Origin: Aquirufa antheringensis
Lineage (GTDB): Bacteria; Bacteroidota; Bacteroidia; Cytophagales; Spirosomataceae
Length of the DNA: 64,000 nucleotides
Reading direction: 5' to 3'
Assembly (NCBI RefSeq): GCF_004307425.1
Contig: NZ_SEWZ01000002.1
Span: 598,435 to 662,434, forward strand
Positions 35,501-42,968 of this stretch are shown here, piece after piece (position 1 is the first letter of the stretch; every line of letters starts with the position of its first letter). A model generated the notes under the pieces. The model was given only the letters and a program-made list of their open reading frames with translations, did no database searches and was not told the DNA's origin. The translations under genes were made by a program, and so were the position numbers.

Positions 35501-37027
35501 GTGATTATGACCGCGGCGGTGGCCTCTTTAGGTTTCTTGCCTATGGCGCTGAGCCACTCCCCGGGTGCGGAGGTACAACGGCCCTTAGCAACGGTGGTGA
35601 TAGGCGGTTTGATTACCGCGACGTTCTTAACATTGGTCGTTATTCCAGTCGTCTACTCGATCGTGATGGGCCGCCGAGAGCAGAAGCTGAAGGCCAAAGG
35701 TCTAGGGATGATAGTTTTATTCATCTTGATGTCATTTTCAAGCACAGCCTCCGGACTGTCGACTATCGACTATCGACTATCGACTAGTGACTCTCGACTC
35801 CCGACTATCGACTATCGACTATCGACTAGTGACTCTCGACTCCCGACTATCGACTATCGACTATCGACTAGTGACTCTCGACTCCCGACTATCGACTATC
35901 GACTCTCTTTAAAAGCTTGCCTCTCCCTCGCCTCCACTCGCAACGCCCTCCTTGCCACTGGTTTGGCAGACGTTAAAACCGCGGAGGCTTTGATTAATTC
36001 TGGTAAAGAATTGCCTAAAGGAACGGTGGATGCGCAGTACGGACGAGTGCAGACCTATTACAGCCAAGATTATACCCTGGTGGCTTCCCAAAGTATCCCG
36101 TGGCCTACGCTGTTAAAGGCACAGGTGAAGTCCTTGACCTCGGCGAAAGTGTTGAGCGAAAAGCGCTTGAAGATCACGCAAAATTTAGTGGCTTCGAGTG
36201 TGAAATTCTATTATTACCAGATTTTGGCACAGCAGAAAAATCTATCGTTTTTAGCTTCACAAGACAGTTTATATACCCTGATGAAGCGTGCGGCAACGAT
36301 TAAATTCCAACAAGGCGAGACGAATCGCTTGGAATTGATGGCGGCAGAAACGCGTTTGCGGGAGTTTCAGCAGAAGCGAATTGCCCTAGAAGCGGATCAA
36401 AAGACCGCCTACCAAAACCTCGCTTACTGGATCAATGAACCGGGGGAATTTGAGATTGAAGGGAAGGAATCGCTGGCCATGGAATCCGGCCAAGCTGGGT
36501 TAGATCTGTCGAAAAACCCGACTATCGAACTTTTAGCTGAGCAAGTAGAGCACGGGAAATTGCTGACGGCGGTCGAAAGAGAACGCTTGAAGCCGGATCT
36601 GAGAATTGGGGTTACGACGCAGAGCATTGAAAATGTAGGGGGTCAAAACTTCGTACAAGCTGGTTTGGCCATTCCGATTTTCGGGAAAGGGCAAAAAGCG
36701 AAGATTGCCTCAGCGAAATTACAGGAGGAGGCTTTTGTTAGCCAAAAAATCCAAGCCGAATCTGCCTTGCAAACGGATTACAAGAATGCGGAGGCAGCGG
36801 TGGCGAAATACCGGGCGAGTTTGGCCTATTATACCTCCACAGCCTTGCCTCAAGCAGCTTTGTTAGAGAAGACCGCGCTGAAATCGTATCAGCAGGGAGA
36901 AATCGAATACGTCGAGATGTTGCAAAATACGCAGCAAGCTTGGCAGATTCGCGAAAGTTATATTCAAGAAGTCAACGCCTACAACCAGGCGATTATCACC
37001 CGTCAAACCATCATTGGAAATGAATAA
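32570..37027 (+). CDS. Heavy-metal efflux RND pump (CusA/CzcA family) fused to a TolC-like outer membrane factor
   Basis: The 1485-residue product has two parts. Residues 1-1045 form a heavy-metal RND transporter: first helix NKLVVGLFVLGLIFWGGY, periplasmic porter domains, and the HME-RND signature GAIDFGLIVDGAVIIVESI (about 398-416) with the proton-relay Asp. After the last RND helices comes a signal-sequence-like hydrophobic stretch MIVLFILMSFSSTASG (about 1047-1062), then a 49-residue repeat region, then a TolC-type outer membrane factor (about 1114-1485; LKACLSLASTRNALL, QGETNRLELMAAETRL). Such fusions are known in Bacteroidota. It extrudes Cu/Ag or Co/Zn/Cd-type ions with the adaptor encoded next. 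The repeat-containing linker is unusual. Confidence 0.9.
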   Translation: MINSIISFSIRNKLVVGLFVLGLIFWGGYSLSKLPIDALPDITSNQVQVITQSPALAASEVEKFITYPLEISLRTIPNVKDIRSISRMGMSIITVVFEDEVATEVTRQQVAEKLKAAEPYLLQGSGIPELAPITTGLGEFFQYTLEVDPAFKDQYSLADLRTYQDWIIKRQLLGIKGVVEVSSYGGHLKQYEVAVDPERLRAMNVSVNEVFKAIQINNSNSGGGYIEKGTDAYFIRSEGMLTSLEDIENTVVSQRGEAGLPVLVKDVAKVGFGKAIRYGAMTRNGKGEAVGAVMLLLKGANANQVVQDVKAQLEIIGKTLPQGVHVVPYLDRSVLIGRAINTVEKNLIEGGLIVVFILVLLLGNLRAGLIVASVIPLCLLFAFALMHIFGVSANLMSLGAIDFGLIVDGAVIIVESIIHRLHSHRKGEELSQQAMDEEVGISAKAIFGSAAFGVIIILIVYLPIMALGGIEGKMFRPMAQTVSFAILGALILSLTYVPMMSALFLSKKISHEITIADRIMGFLYRGYQPLIHWALKQRKWVVIGAFGLFSASIALFMTLGGEFIPELNEGDFAVETILPTNASLSQSIKINSAAQAMLLKKFPTEVKQIVSRIGASEIPTDPMGVNACDLIIQLKDPSEWKNAETMEELEAKMDAALDVYPEVNFEFTQPIQMRFNELIAGVKSDIAVKIFGEDLQELFDHATEASRYIRSIDGVGDIKVQQIDGIPQLVVKYNRVKMAQYGLNVNEVNSAIKMTFAGETAGIVMEGEKRFDLVVRMDSVHRQDIQNLRELYIDLPSGSQIPLQEVAEVNYENAPLEISRDNTHRRITIGINVRGRDVESVVADIQKVMKNKITLPAGYYVTYGGTFENLQAAKSRLALVVPIALALIFVLLFFTFQSFLEAAIIYLAIPLSAIGGVVALWLRGMPFSVSAGIGFIALFGVAVLNGIVLLSFFKQLADEGLGVEERLKKGLELRFRPVIMTAAVASLGFLPMALSHSPGAEVQRPLATVVIGGLITATFLTLVVIPVVYSIVMGRREQKLKAKGLGMIVLFILMSFSSTASGLSTIDYRLSTSDSRLPTIDYRLSTSDSRLPTIDYRLSTSDSRLPTIDYRLSLKACLSLASTRNALLATGLADVKTAEALINSGKELPKGTVDAQYGRVQTYYSQDYTLVASQSIPWPTLLKAQVKSLTSAKVLSEKRLKITQNLVASSVKFYYYQILAQQKNLSFLASQDSLYTLMKRAATIKFQQGETNRLELMAAETRLREFQQKRIALEADQKTAYQNLAYWINEPGEFEIEGKESLAMESGQAGLDLSKNPTIELLAEQVEHGKLLTAVERERLKPDLRIGVTTQSIENVGGQNFVQAGLAIPIFGKGQKAKIASAKLQEEAFVSQKIQAESALQTDYKNAEAAVAKYRASLAYYTSTALPQAALLEKTALKSYQQGEIEYVEMLQNTQQAWQIRESYIQEVNAYNQAIITRQTIIGNE
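35761..35907 (+). repeat. Coding heptamer array in the RND/OMF linker
   Basis: Twenty-one consecutive heptamers cover 147 bp. They form three identical 42-bp units, each made of GACTATC three times, then GACTAGT, GACTCTC and GACTCCC, followed by GACTATC, GACTATC and GACTCTC. In the reading frame the 42-bp unit encodes the 14-residue repeat TIDYRLSTSDSRLP. The array sits directly after the predicted signal-peptide cleavage site (TASG|LS). Confidence 0.95.
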
Positions 37028-38138
37028 GTTAATCAAATTAGCAGCACTATGCCTTGTATTAGGCGTAGCGGCTTGCTCGAAAAAAGAAGAGGCCACCTCG
37101 GAAGCGCCGGTGACCGAAATTAAATTGACCGCAGAACAGAAGACGAACGCGGGCATCGAATTCGGAGCTTTAGAAGAGCGCGAAATGTCTACCGAAGTTA
37201 AATGTACTGGGGTGGTCGATGTGCCGCCTATATCTTTAGCGTCTATCTCAATCCCCATCGCGGGTTACGTGAAAACGACGTATGAATTGCTTCCGGGCAA
37301 AAAAGTGTCGAAAGGGCAGGCCTTAGCGACCTTGACGTCTCTTGATTTCATCCAAATGCAGCAAGAGTATTTGCAGGCTCTGTCTTCGCAGACTTTTATG
37401 AGTTCCGAGAAATCGCGTCAGCAAGTGTTGACGAACGAGGAAGTGGGTTCAAAAAAGAAATTACAGCAGTCGGAAGCCGATTTAGGCAATGTGAATGCGC
37501 AGGTGAAGGCTTTGGGACTAAAATTAGAGGTCTTAGGTTGTGACTTGAAATCGCTAGCCAAAGGAAATTTGAGCTCTGTTTTGACCTTGCGTTCGCCCAT
37601 CGACGGCTATATCCAAGACCAGTTTTTAGCGATCGGGAAATACGTAACACCGTCTGATGTCTTGATTAAGGTCGTGGGAATGGCAGACAAGCACGTAGAA
37701 TTGAAGGTGTTTGAGAAGGATTTGGCCAAATTAAACATCGGTCAAACTATCGAATTCGAATCAGAGGGTCAAAAAGCAAATGCCAAAATCTTCCTCATCG
37801 CCCCACAAGTGGATTTAACCAACCGCACGACGTCCGTTCACGGCCACTTCGCAAACAAGTCGGATGAAAAGAACTTCACGGTAGGTCAATTCGTGAGTGC
37901 GCGCATCGAAGTAGGCTCTCAAAAAATTCCTAGCATTCCACAAGCGGGCCTGGCTCGCGTGGGTAAAGGCGGTTTCATCTACGTGGAAATGACGAATGGC
38001 GCCATGGCACAAGTGCCTGTGGAGATTTTGAGCTCCACACCAGACTACGCGGGAATCAAATTGTTGAAAGAATTACCGGCAGGAAAAGTCGTAACAAAGG
38101 GCGCATCAGCCTTAGAAGCGATCTTCGCGAAAGACTAG
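37020..38138 (+). CDS. RND efflux periplasmic adaptor lipoprotein (CusB/HlyD family)
   Basis: The 372-residue protein begins with a lipoprotein signal (NKLIKLAALCLVLGVAACSK; Cys19) and contains the biotinyl-lipoyl-like domain (SIPIAGYVKTTYELLPGKKV, RSPIDGYIQDQFLAIGKYV), a helical hairpin with coiled-coil character (about 105-175) and a beta-barrel (VELKVFEKDLAKLNIGQTI). It links the RND pump to the outer membrane factor. The ATG at 37020 overlaps the end of the RND/OMF gene by 8 bp. The stop interleaves with that of the opposing ispE gene (shared CTAG). Confidence 0.9.
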   Translation: MNKLIKLAALCLVLGVAACSKKEEATSEAPVTEIKLTAEQKTNAGIEFGALEEREMSTEVKCTGVVDVPPISLASISIPIAGYVKTTYELLPGKKVSKGQALATLTSLDFIQMQQEYLQALSSQTFMSSEKSRQQVLTNEEVGSKKKLQQSEADLGNVNAQVKALGLKLEVLGCDLKSLAKGNLSSVLTLRSPIDGYIQDQFLAIGKYVTPSDVLIKVVGMADKHVELKVFEKDLAKLNIGQTIEFESEGQKANAKIFLIAPQVDLTNRTTSVHGHFANKSDEKNFTVGQFVSARIEVGSQKIPSIPQAGLARVGKGGFIYVEMTNGAMAQVPVEILSSTPDYAGIKLLKELPAGKVVTKGASALEAIFAKD

Positions 38139-38947
38139 TCTTTTTCGACCCAGCCGCTCCAAACCGTATAATCGGCCCATCTTGCAGGTGGGTCGATTTT
38201 TTTGTCAAAAATTCCGAAAATCGTCGACCCCGATCCGCTCATCGCTGCATAGCTCGCACCCAAGGTGTACATTTCCTCCTTCAAAGAAGCCAAAACAGGA
38301 TAATGCGGGAAGATACTCTTCTCGAAATCATTCGAAATCGCCTCTTTCCAATCCGCTTTCAAAATGGCCTTGCGCAGATCTACCGGTGCTTTTGCAGGCG
38401 TTACACCCGCATAGGCTTCCGCCGTAGAAATGCCCACTGCGGGGTATAATAACACGAGAAACTTCCCTTTTAGGCTTGCCTCGATAGGGCTCAGTTTGTC
38501 CCCTTTTCCTTTGCCGAAAGCCGCCTGATTCGACAAGAAAAACGCACAGTCACTGCCTAATTTTGCCGCATAGGGTTGTAAGTCTTCGTTCGTTAGGGGG
38601 AGCTGAAACAAGTCTCTCAAACCCATTAAAGTAAACGCAGCGTCTGAGGAACCTCCACCTAAACCAGCGCCCATGGGGATAATTTTGTGCAAATGGATGT
38701 GTACAGGAGGCATTTGATGGTCTTTCCTCAATAGCTCATAAGCCTTGTAGCATAGATTATCCTCGATGGCACCTGCGATGTCTAAACCTGAAGAGCTAAA
38801 GGTGAATTCCCCTTCTGATGGCGTGATCTCGAGCACATCCGTCCAAGGCACCGGAAAGAAACAAGTCTCTAAATCGTGAAATCCATCCTTGCGTTTCTTC
38901 GTGATGTACAAGCCTATATTAATCTTCGCGTGCGGAAATAAAACCAT
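38135..38947 (-). CDS. ispE: 4-diphosphocytidyl-2-C-methyl-D-erythritol kinase
   Basis: The 270-residue GHMP kinase starts with FPHAKINIGLYITKKRKDGFHDLET, has the ATP-binding loop PMGAGLGGGSSDAAF, the catalytic Asp in KLGSDCAFF and the C-terminal SGSGSTIFGIF. IspE phosphorylates CDP-methylerythritol in the MEP pathway of isoprenoid synthesis in the cytoplasm; this also shows the organism uses the MEP route. It is 1 nt downstream of the VWA gene and probably shares its transcript, although the functions appear unrelated. Confidence 0.95.
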   Translation of the reverse strand: MVLFPHAKINIGLYITKKRKDGFHDLETCFFPVPWTDVLEITPSEGEFTFSSSGLDIAGAIEDNLCYKAYELLRKDHQMPPVHIHLHKIIPMGAGLGGGSSDAAFTLMGLRDLFQLPLTNEDLQPYAAKLGSDCAFFLSNQAAFGKGKGDKLSPIEASLKGKFLVLLYPAVGISTAEAYAGVTPAKAPVDLRKAILKADWKEAISNDFEKSIFPHYPVLASLKEEMYTLGASYAAMSGSGSTIFGIFDKKIDPPARWADYTVWSGWVEKD

Positions 38948-38948
38948 A

Positions 38949-39941
38949 TTAATCTTCTAAAGAGTTGCCTATCCAGCTGAAACGAACCCATAATCCGATA
39001 AAGAATAGGATCAGGGCAATTTCTGCAAATAGGTAAGAAAGGGAGATGTGTTCTTCCCAGGTAACCGTTTTGACCACTGAGGCCTCCATTTTATCAATTT
39101 CTTGGAAAATTTGTTGCAAGGCCTGGCCATTCGTGGCCCGGAAGAATTTTCCCTTCGTCAAGCGTGCAATCTCGCGCAAGGTACTTTCGTCCACCGGGTC
39201 TATACTTGGTTGTAGGCTTCCCACGGCTATAGTATAGACTTTGATGTTGAAATTTTTAGCCAGTTCCGCGGAGGTAACCGGGTCGAGATTACCGGCTGTA
39301 TTATTACCATCGGATATCAGGATGCTGATTTTCTTGGGATTTTCAGAGTCGCGGATTTGGTTAATACACATCCCCAAGGCATCGCCCAAAGCGGTTCCTT
39401 CCTCCACAATTTGATTCGTCTGGAATCGCTGTAACTGATGCAATAAAAAGGCCGAATCCGTCGTAATGGGACTCGCTAGATAGGGGGCACCCGCGAAAGC
39501 GATGAGCGAAATGGGATCGTGATTTCGCTGGCGGATGAACTCCTTGCCCATCTTTTTAGCTGTTTCTAAACGACTGGGGCTAATATCACGCGTCTGCATA
39601 GAGGAGGATATGTCCAAAGCCAATGCAATATCAATTCCTTCCACTTGCTTTTTCTGGTGTTTAATCACGCGGTAAGGCCCTGCCGCCACGATGATGACGG
39701 AAGACAGGCATAGTACCTGAATGACCATGGGAACATAACTCAGCAAGAGGGTAAGCCGGTTTTGCTTCAAGGGCACAGAAAGCGATAATTCCAGGCGTGG
39801 CTGGTTGCCGCGTTGGCGTAAATACTTGATGAAATAAACGAGAAAGGGCCATACCAAGCCATACAAAAACAAGCTATTCTCCCACTCGAAGGTGAAGAAT
39901 GCCTGGATTTGGTGCCATGAATACAGCGGATTAAACTTCAT
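38949..39941 (-). CDS. VWA-domain membrane protein (BatA-like)
   Basis: The 330-residue protein has two N-terminal membrane helices, a von Willebrand A domain with an intact MIDAS (ALDISSSMQT for DxSxS, EEGTALGDAL for Thr, LISDGNNTAG for Asp) and a C-terminal membrane helix (YLFAEIALILFFIGLWV). This is the architecture of BatA of the Bacteroides aerotolerance operon. The adjacent DUF58 gene and intervening membrane protein match the usual moxR-DUF58-DUF4381-batA order, although no moxR gene is seen. Proposed roles of such clusters involve envelope or stress-related chaperoning; the precise function is unknown. Confidence 0.87.
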   Translation of the reverse strand: MKFNPLYSWHQIQAFFTFEWENSLFLYGLVWPFLVYFIKYLRQRGNQPRLELSLSVPLKQNRLTLLLSYVPMVIQVLCLSSVIIVAAGPYRVIKHQKKQVEGIDIALALDISSSMQTRDISPSRLETAKKMGKEFIRQRNHDPISLIAFAGAPYLASPITTDSAFLLHQLQRFQTNQIVEEGTALGDALGMCINQIRDSENPKKISILISDGNNTAGNLDPVTSAELAKNFNIKVYTIAVGSLQPSIDPVDESTLREIARLTKGKFFRATNGQALQQIFQEIDKMEASVVKTVTWEEHISLSYLFAEIALILFFIGLWVRFSWIGNSLED

Positions 39942-40785
39942 TGTTCTGGATCTTTTCCTGTTCTATTTCGTATAAATTCGTGGCTAAACCCTCTAAATAC
40001 TGTAAGGATTCCGTCGTATGTTGGGAAAAATTCCCGCCATAAATAGCTGAATCCATTTCATTCAAGACCTTTTCCATCGCCTCATCTGCCAAGTTATCGA
40101 GCATTTCTTTCGAAGTAAAGGTCGTAAAAGGTAATTGCGTTAATTCCTCTAGGTATTTCTTCCACCCAGAAAAGGCCCGTTCTAAATTCAGTAAACCCAC
40201 CGGAGTTCCCGCCACTTGACGCGCGTAGCGCTGGAAGGTTCGTTTAAATTCCCGGTGACGTCGCCATAATAGGTAGCGTTTGAAGAGTTTGGTGATCGCT
40301 TTGCCAAAAATCCAGTAAATCAATCCCGCCATAATAAGCAAGCTAATTCCCGCCGCAAACACGTTTTTCAAATCCGTTTTAGGGCTGAGGGGCTGGATGG
40401 GGATGCTTTGGTACAAAGAATCTAAGTCAATCTGCTCTGGATGTGGTAACAATCGCTTTAAATGGATGCTATCGACCACCGGATAAATGATCGTGCAATC
40501 GGGCTCCTGGAGGAGGTAAATGGGTATTTGCAGTTTTTGGACGGGTGCTAACTGAAACAAGCGAAGGGTATAAACGGCGGAGTCCAATGACCCCGAGGCC
40601 GTCGTTTTCGTCGCAAAAAACTCTCGTTTCACTGTCTCAAACGCGCCAAAATGCTGGTTCGCATTCGGAAAAAATACTTCCTGGTCCTTCGGATGACGCA
40701 CATACAGCGAATAGTGAATGGGCTGTCCTATGACGACCGAATCCTCCTGAAACTTCCCTTTAATGATGAATGGCGTCTCTTGCAT
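39931..40785 (-). CDS. Membrane protein of a DUF58/VWA cluster (BatD/DUF4381-like position)
   Basis: The 284-residue protein has an N-terminal beta-rich domain without a recognisable signal peptide (IIKGKFQEDSVVIGQPIHYS), one membrane helix (FAAGISLLIMAGLIYWIFG, about 148-166) and a basic cytoplasmic helical tail (RRHREFKRTFQRYA). Its place between DUF58 and BatA-like genes is where DUF4381-type proteins occur, but I did not recognise the family with confidence. It overlaps both neighbours (1 bp upstream, 11 bp downstream). Confidence 0.7.
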   Translation of the reverse strand: MQETPFIIKGKFQEDSVVIGQPIHYSLYVRHPKDQEVFFPNANQHFGAFETVKREFFATKTTASGSLDSAVYTLRLFQLAPVQKLQIPIYLLQEPDCTIIYPVVDSIHLKRLLPHPEQIDLDSLYQSIPIQPLSPKTDLKNVFAAGISLLIMAGLIYWIFGKAITKLFKRYLLWRRHREFKRTFQRYARQVAGTPVGLLNLERAFSGWKKYLEELTQLPFTTFTSKEMLDNLADEAMEKVLNEMDSAIYGGNFSQHTTESLQYLEGLATNLYEIEQEKIQNNEV

Positions 40786-41651
40786 TAGCGTCTAGCATTA
40801 AAAAGTTTGACTAATGCCGGCACGAAATCCTCGCCGGAACGCAATTCCACGTAATCTGCGTGCCATCGCTTGCACATTTCCTTTAAATCCCCTCCGCGGT
40901 TTTTGACCTGTTGCTGAAGCAACTGCTTAAATCCGCGCGCAGAAGTATTGACCCAAGTGGTCCGCTTTCTTTCCGGATCGTAAATAGGGACGATGCCCAT
41001 CGAGGGTAATTGAATTTCTTGTTGATCGAGCGTATGCAACACCACTAAATCATGCTTTAAGGCCGCAGCACGCAATAAATCTTCATAGCCCTCGTCGATG
41101 AAATCGGATAACACAAACAAAAGACTTTTGCGTTTCAAGGTTTGCAATGCGAAGGTTAATCCGGCCTTCAGATCCGTCGTTGTATTCTCAGGCTTCACTC
41201 TAAAAAGCTCCGAAATAACTTTATAGCCATGTTTTTTGCCCATCGCTGGAGGCATGTATTTTTCGTTCTTATCGCTAAAGCAAACAAATCCAAGGTGACT
41301 TGCCTCCTGAATGGCAGCGAAGGCTAATACCCCAGCCACTTCCTTCAAGGTCTTCATTTTGCTATTTCCCAGTCTTCCTACCGTGCCAGAGGCGCTGACG
41401 TCAATTAAGAAGAAAACGGTTTGCTCTTTTTCCTCTTTGAAAAGCTTCACAAAAGTTCCGTGACCCTTCGACGAGGTGTTCCAGTCAATGTGACGCACAT
41501 CATCTCCATAATGGTATTGGCGAAGGTCACTAAACTCTAAGCCCGATCCCTTAAAGACGGAGGAGAAATTTCCATGCATTTGTGTGTTAATCGCTTTTCT
41601 AATGCGTATTTCCAGCTGAACAACATGGGTCAGGAAGGCTTTGATGTCCAT
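40785..41651 (-). CDS. DUF58 domain-containing protein
   Basis: The 288-residue protein has the defining DUF58 motif LEFSDLRQYHYGDDVRHIDW (residues about 38-57), followed by a VWA-like fold with FFLIDVSASGTVG (DxSxS) and LFVLSDFIDEGYE. DUF58 proteins usually partner a MoxR AAA+ ATPase and VWA membrane proteins. A GTG two codons upstream (41655-41657) is an alternative start. It is the first gene of this cluster; upstream is a short divergent intergenic region. Confidence 0.88.
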   Translation of the reverse strand: MDIKAFLTHVVQLEIRIRKAINTQMHGNFSSVFKGSGLEFSDLRQYHYGDDVRHIDWNTSSKGHGTFVKLFKEEKEQTVFFLIDVSASGTVGRLGNSKMKTLKEVAGVLAFAAIQEASHLGFVCFSDKNEKYMPPAMGKKHGYKVISELFRVKPENTTTDLKAGLTFALQTLKRKSLLFVLSDFIDEGYEDLLRAAALKHDLVVLHTLDQQEIQLPSMGIVPIYDPERKRTTWVNTSARGFKQLLQQQVKNRGGDLKEMCKRWHADYVELRSGEDFVPALVKLFNARR

Positions 41652-41735
41652 ATCCACGAGACTAAATTACCTATTTTTTACCCAATCTGAATGAAATGAG
41701 CTAAAAGCTTTCTAATTTACGGGTATATTTACAAG

Positions 41736-42107
41736 ATGAAAAAGGTCTATTTATTGCTTTTCTTGGCCCTAAGCGCGTTTGCCTTGTACGCGTGTACGGA
41801 TGATTCGACGAGCAATCGATTGGAACAGGAGGAGATGGCTCAGATTTTGGCAGATATACACATCGATGAGGCCATTATTCAAAATATGCACCTGGGCAAT
41901 TCCGATACGGCCTTAGTCCTTTACCACGAATTATCGAAGCAGACCTTGAAGAAACGCGGTCTTGATTCTACCCAAGTAGCGAAAAGCCTCGGTTCCTATG
42001 TCAAAGATCCTGCCGATTTCGTCAAATTATATACCCGTGTGAATGAAATTATCGAGGAGCGCCAGAAAAAAGCAGCGGCTAAAAAACCCGTCGCAGAAAA
42101 ACCATGA
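41736..42107 (+). CDS. DUF4296 lipoprotein
   Basis: The 123-residue protein has a lipoprotein signal (KKVYLLLFLALSAFALYAC; Cys20) and the conserved DUF4296 core EEMAQILADIHIDEAIIQN, LVLYHELSKQTLKKRGLDS and DFVKLYTRVNEIIEER, then a Lys/Ala-rich tail. This family is widespread in Bacteroidota and of unknown function, predicted to be periplasmic. A near-consensus -7 box (TATATTTA, 41724-41731) precedes the ATG by 4 nt. It overlaps the next gene by 4 bp. Confidence 0.85.
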   Translation: MKKVYLLLFLALSAFALYACTDDSTSNRLEQEEMAQILADIHIDEAIIQNMHLGNSDTALVLYHELSKQTLKKRGLDSTQVAKSLGSYVKDPADFVKLYTRVNEIIEERQKKAAAKKPVAEKP

Positions 42108-42967
42108 GATCGCTTCTTCTATTATTATTGTGTATTAATCTGATTTCTATGGGGCAATCGCCTGTAATTCAAGGACATCGTGGCTGCAGAGGCTTATATC
42201 CGGAGAACTCTTTACCTGCGTTTCAACACGCGCTAGAGATGGGTGTGACCGTTCTTGAAATGGATGTTTGCCTTTCTGCAGATGGCCAGGTATACGTTTC
42301 CCATGAGCCCTACCTGAATCCGCTGTATGCGTCTTTTCCGGATGGTTCGCCCGTGAAAGATGCGTCGATTAATTTATACCAAAAGACCTATGCCGAAATC
42401 AAATCCTTCGATGTAGGCTCCCGCGGAAACAAGCTTTTTCCAGAACAGGTCCGCGTCGCTACTTATAAACCCTTACTTTCAGAGGTCTTAGCCTTAGGGG
42501 AGGCCTTCGCACATAAAACGGGTCGTACTATTTATTATAATATCGAGATCAAGTCCGAACCTTCCGAATACGGTAAATCACAACCGGCGACGGTAAAAGA
42601 ATTTGCGGACAAGGTATGGGCGGTGATTTCCGCAGGAATTTCTCCGTCTGCATTGATTTTGCAAAGTTTCGATTTTGCGGTATTGCACTACTGGAAAACG
42701 GCCATCAATAAGGGACGCATTTCCGCTTTAGTAGAGCAGGAGAGCCCTGAGCAGATGCTTTCATCGCTGGGTTTTGTACCGGATATTTTCAGTTCCTCGC
42801 ACAAGTATTTGACGAAGGAGCAGATTGATTTTTGTCACGGGAAAGGGATGCAGGTCATTCCTTGGACCATCAATACGACGGCAGAGATGCAGAAATTCAG
42901 TGCTTGGCAGGTGGATGGCATCATTACCGATTACCCTAATCGTGCACCTCAATTCCTAAAACCCTAA
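42104..42967 (+). CDS. Glycerophosphodiester phosphodiesterase, exported
   Basis: The 287-residue protein has a signal peptide (RSLLLLLLCINLISMGQS) and the GDPD catalytic motifs: GHRGCRGLYPENSLPAF, VTVLEMDVCLSADGQVYVSHE and the closing VIPWTINTTAEMQKF with DGIITDYP. It hydrolyses glycerophosphodiesters to glycerol-3-phosphate and an alcohol in the periplasm. It is co-transcribed with the DUF4296 lipoprotein (ATGA overlap) and 1 nt before the GH3-family gene. Confidence 0.9.
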   Translation: MRSLLLLLLCINLISMGQSPVIQGHRGCRGLYPENSLPAFQHALEMGVTVLEMDVCLSADGQVYVSHEPYLNPLYASFPDGSPVKDASINLYQKTYAEIKSFDVGSRGNKLFPEQVRVATYKPLLSEVLALGEAFAHKTGRTIYYNIEIKSEPSEYGKSQPATVKEFADKVWAVISAGISPSALILQSFDFAVLHYWKTAINKGRISALVEQESPEQMLSSLGFVPDIFSSSHKYLTKEQIDFCHGKGMQVIPWTINTTAEMQKFSAWQVDGIITDYPNRAPQFLKP

Positions 42968-42968
42968 C

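Noticed and set aside
35761..35907. Possible CRISPR array
   Set aside because: Units are contiguous heptamers in perfect 42-bp blocks with no unique spacers, no cas genes nearby, and the stretch is translated inside a transporter gene.
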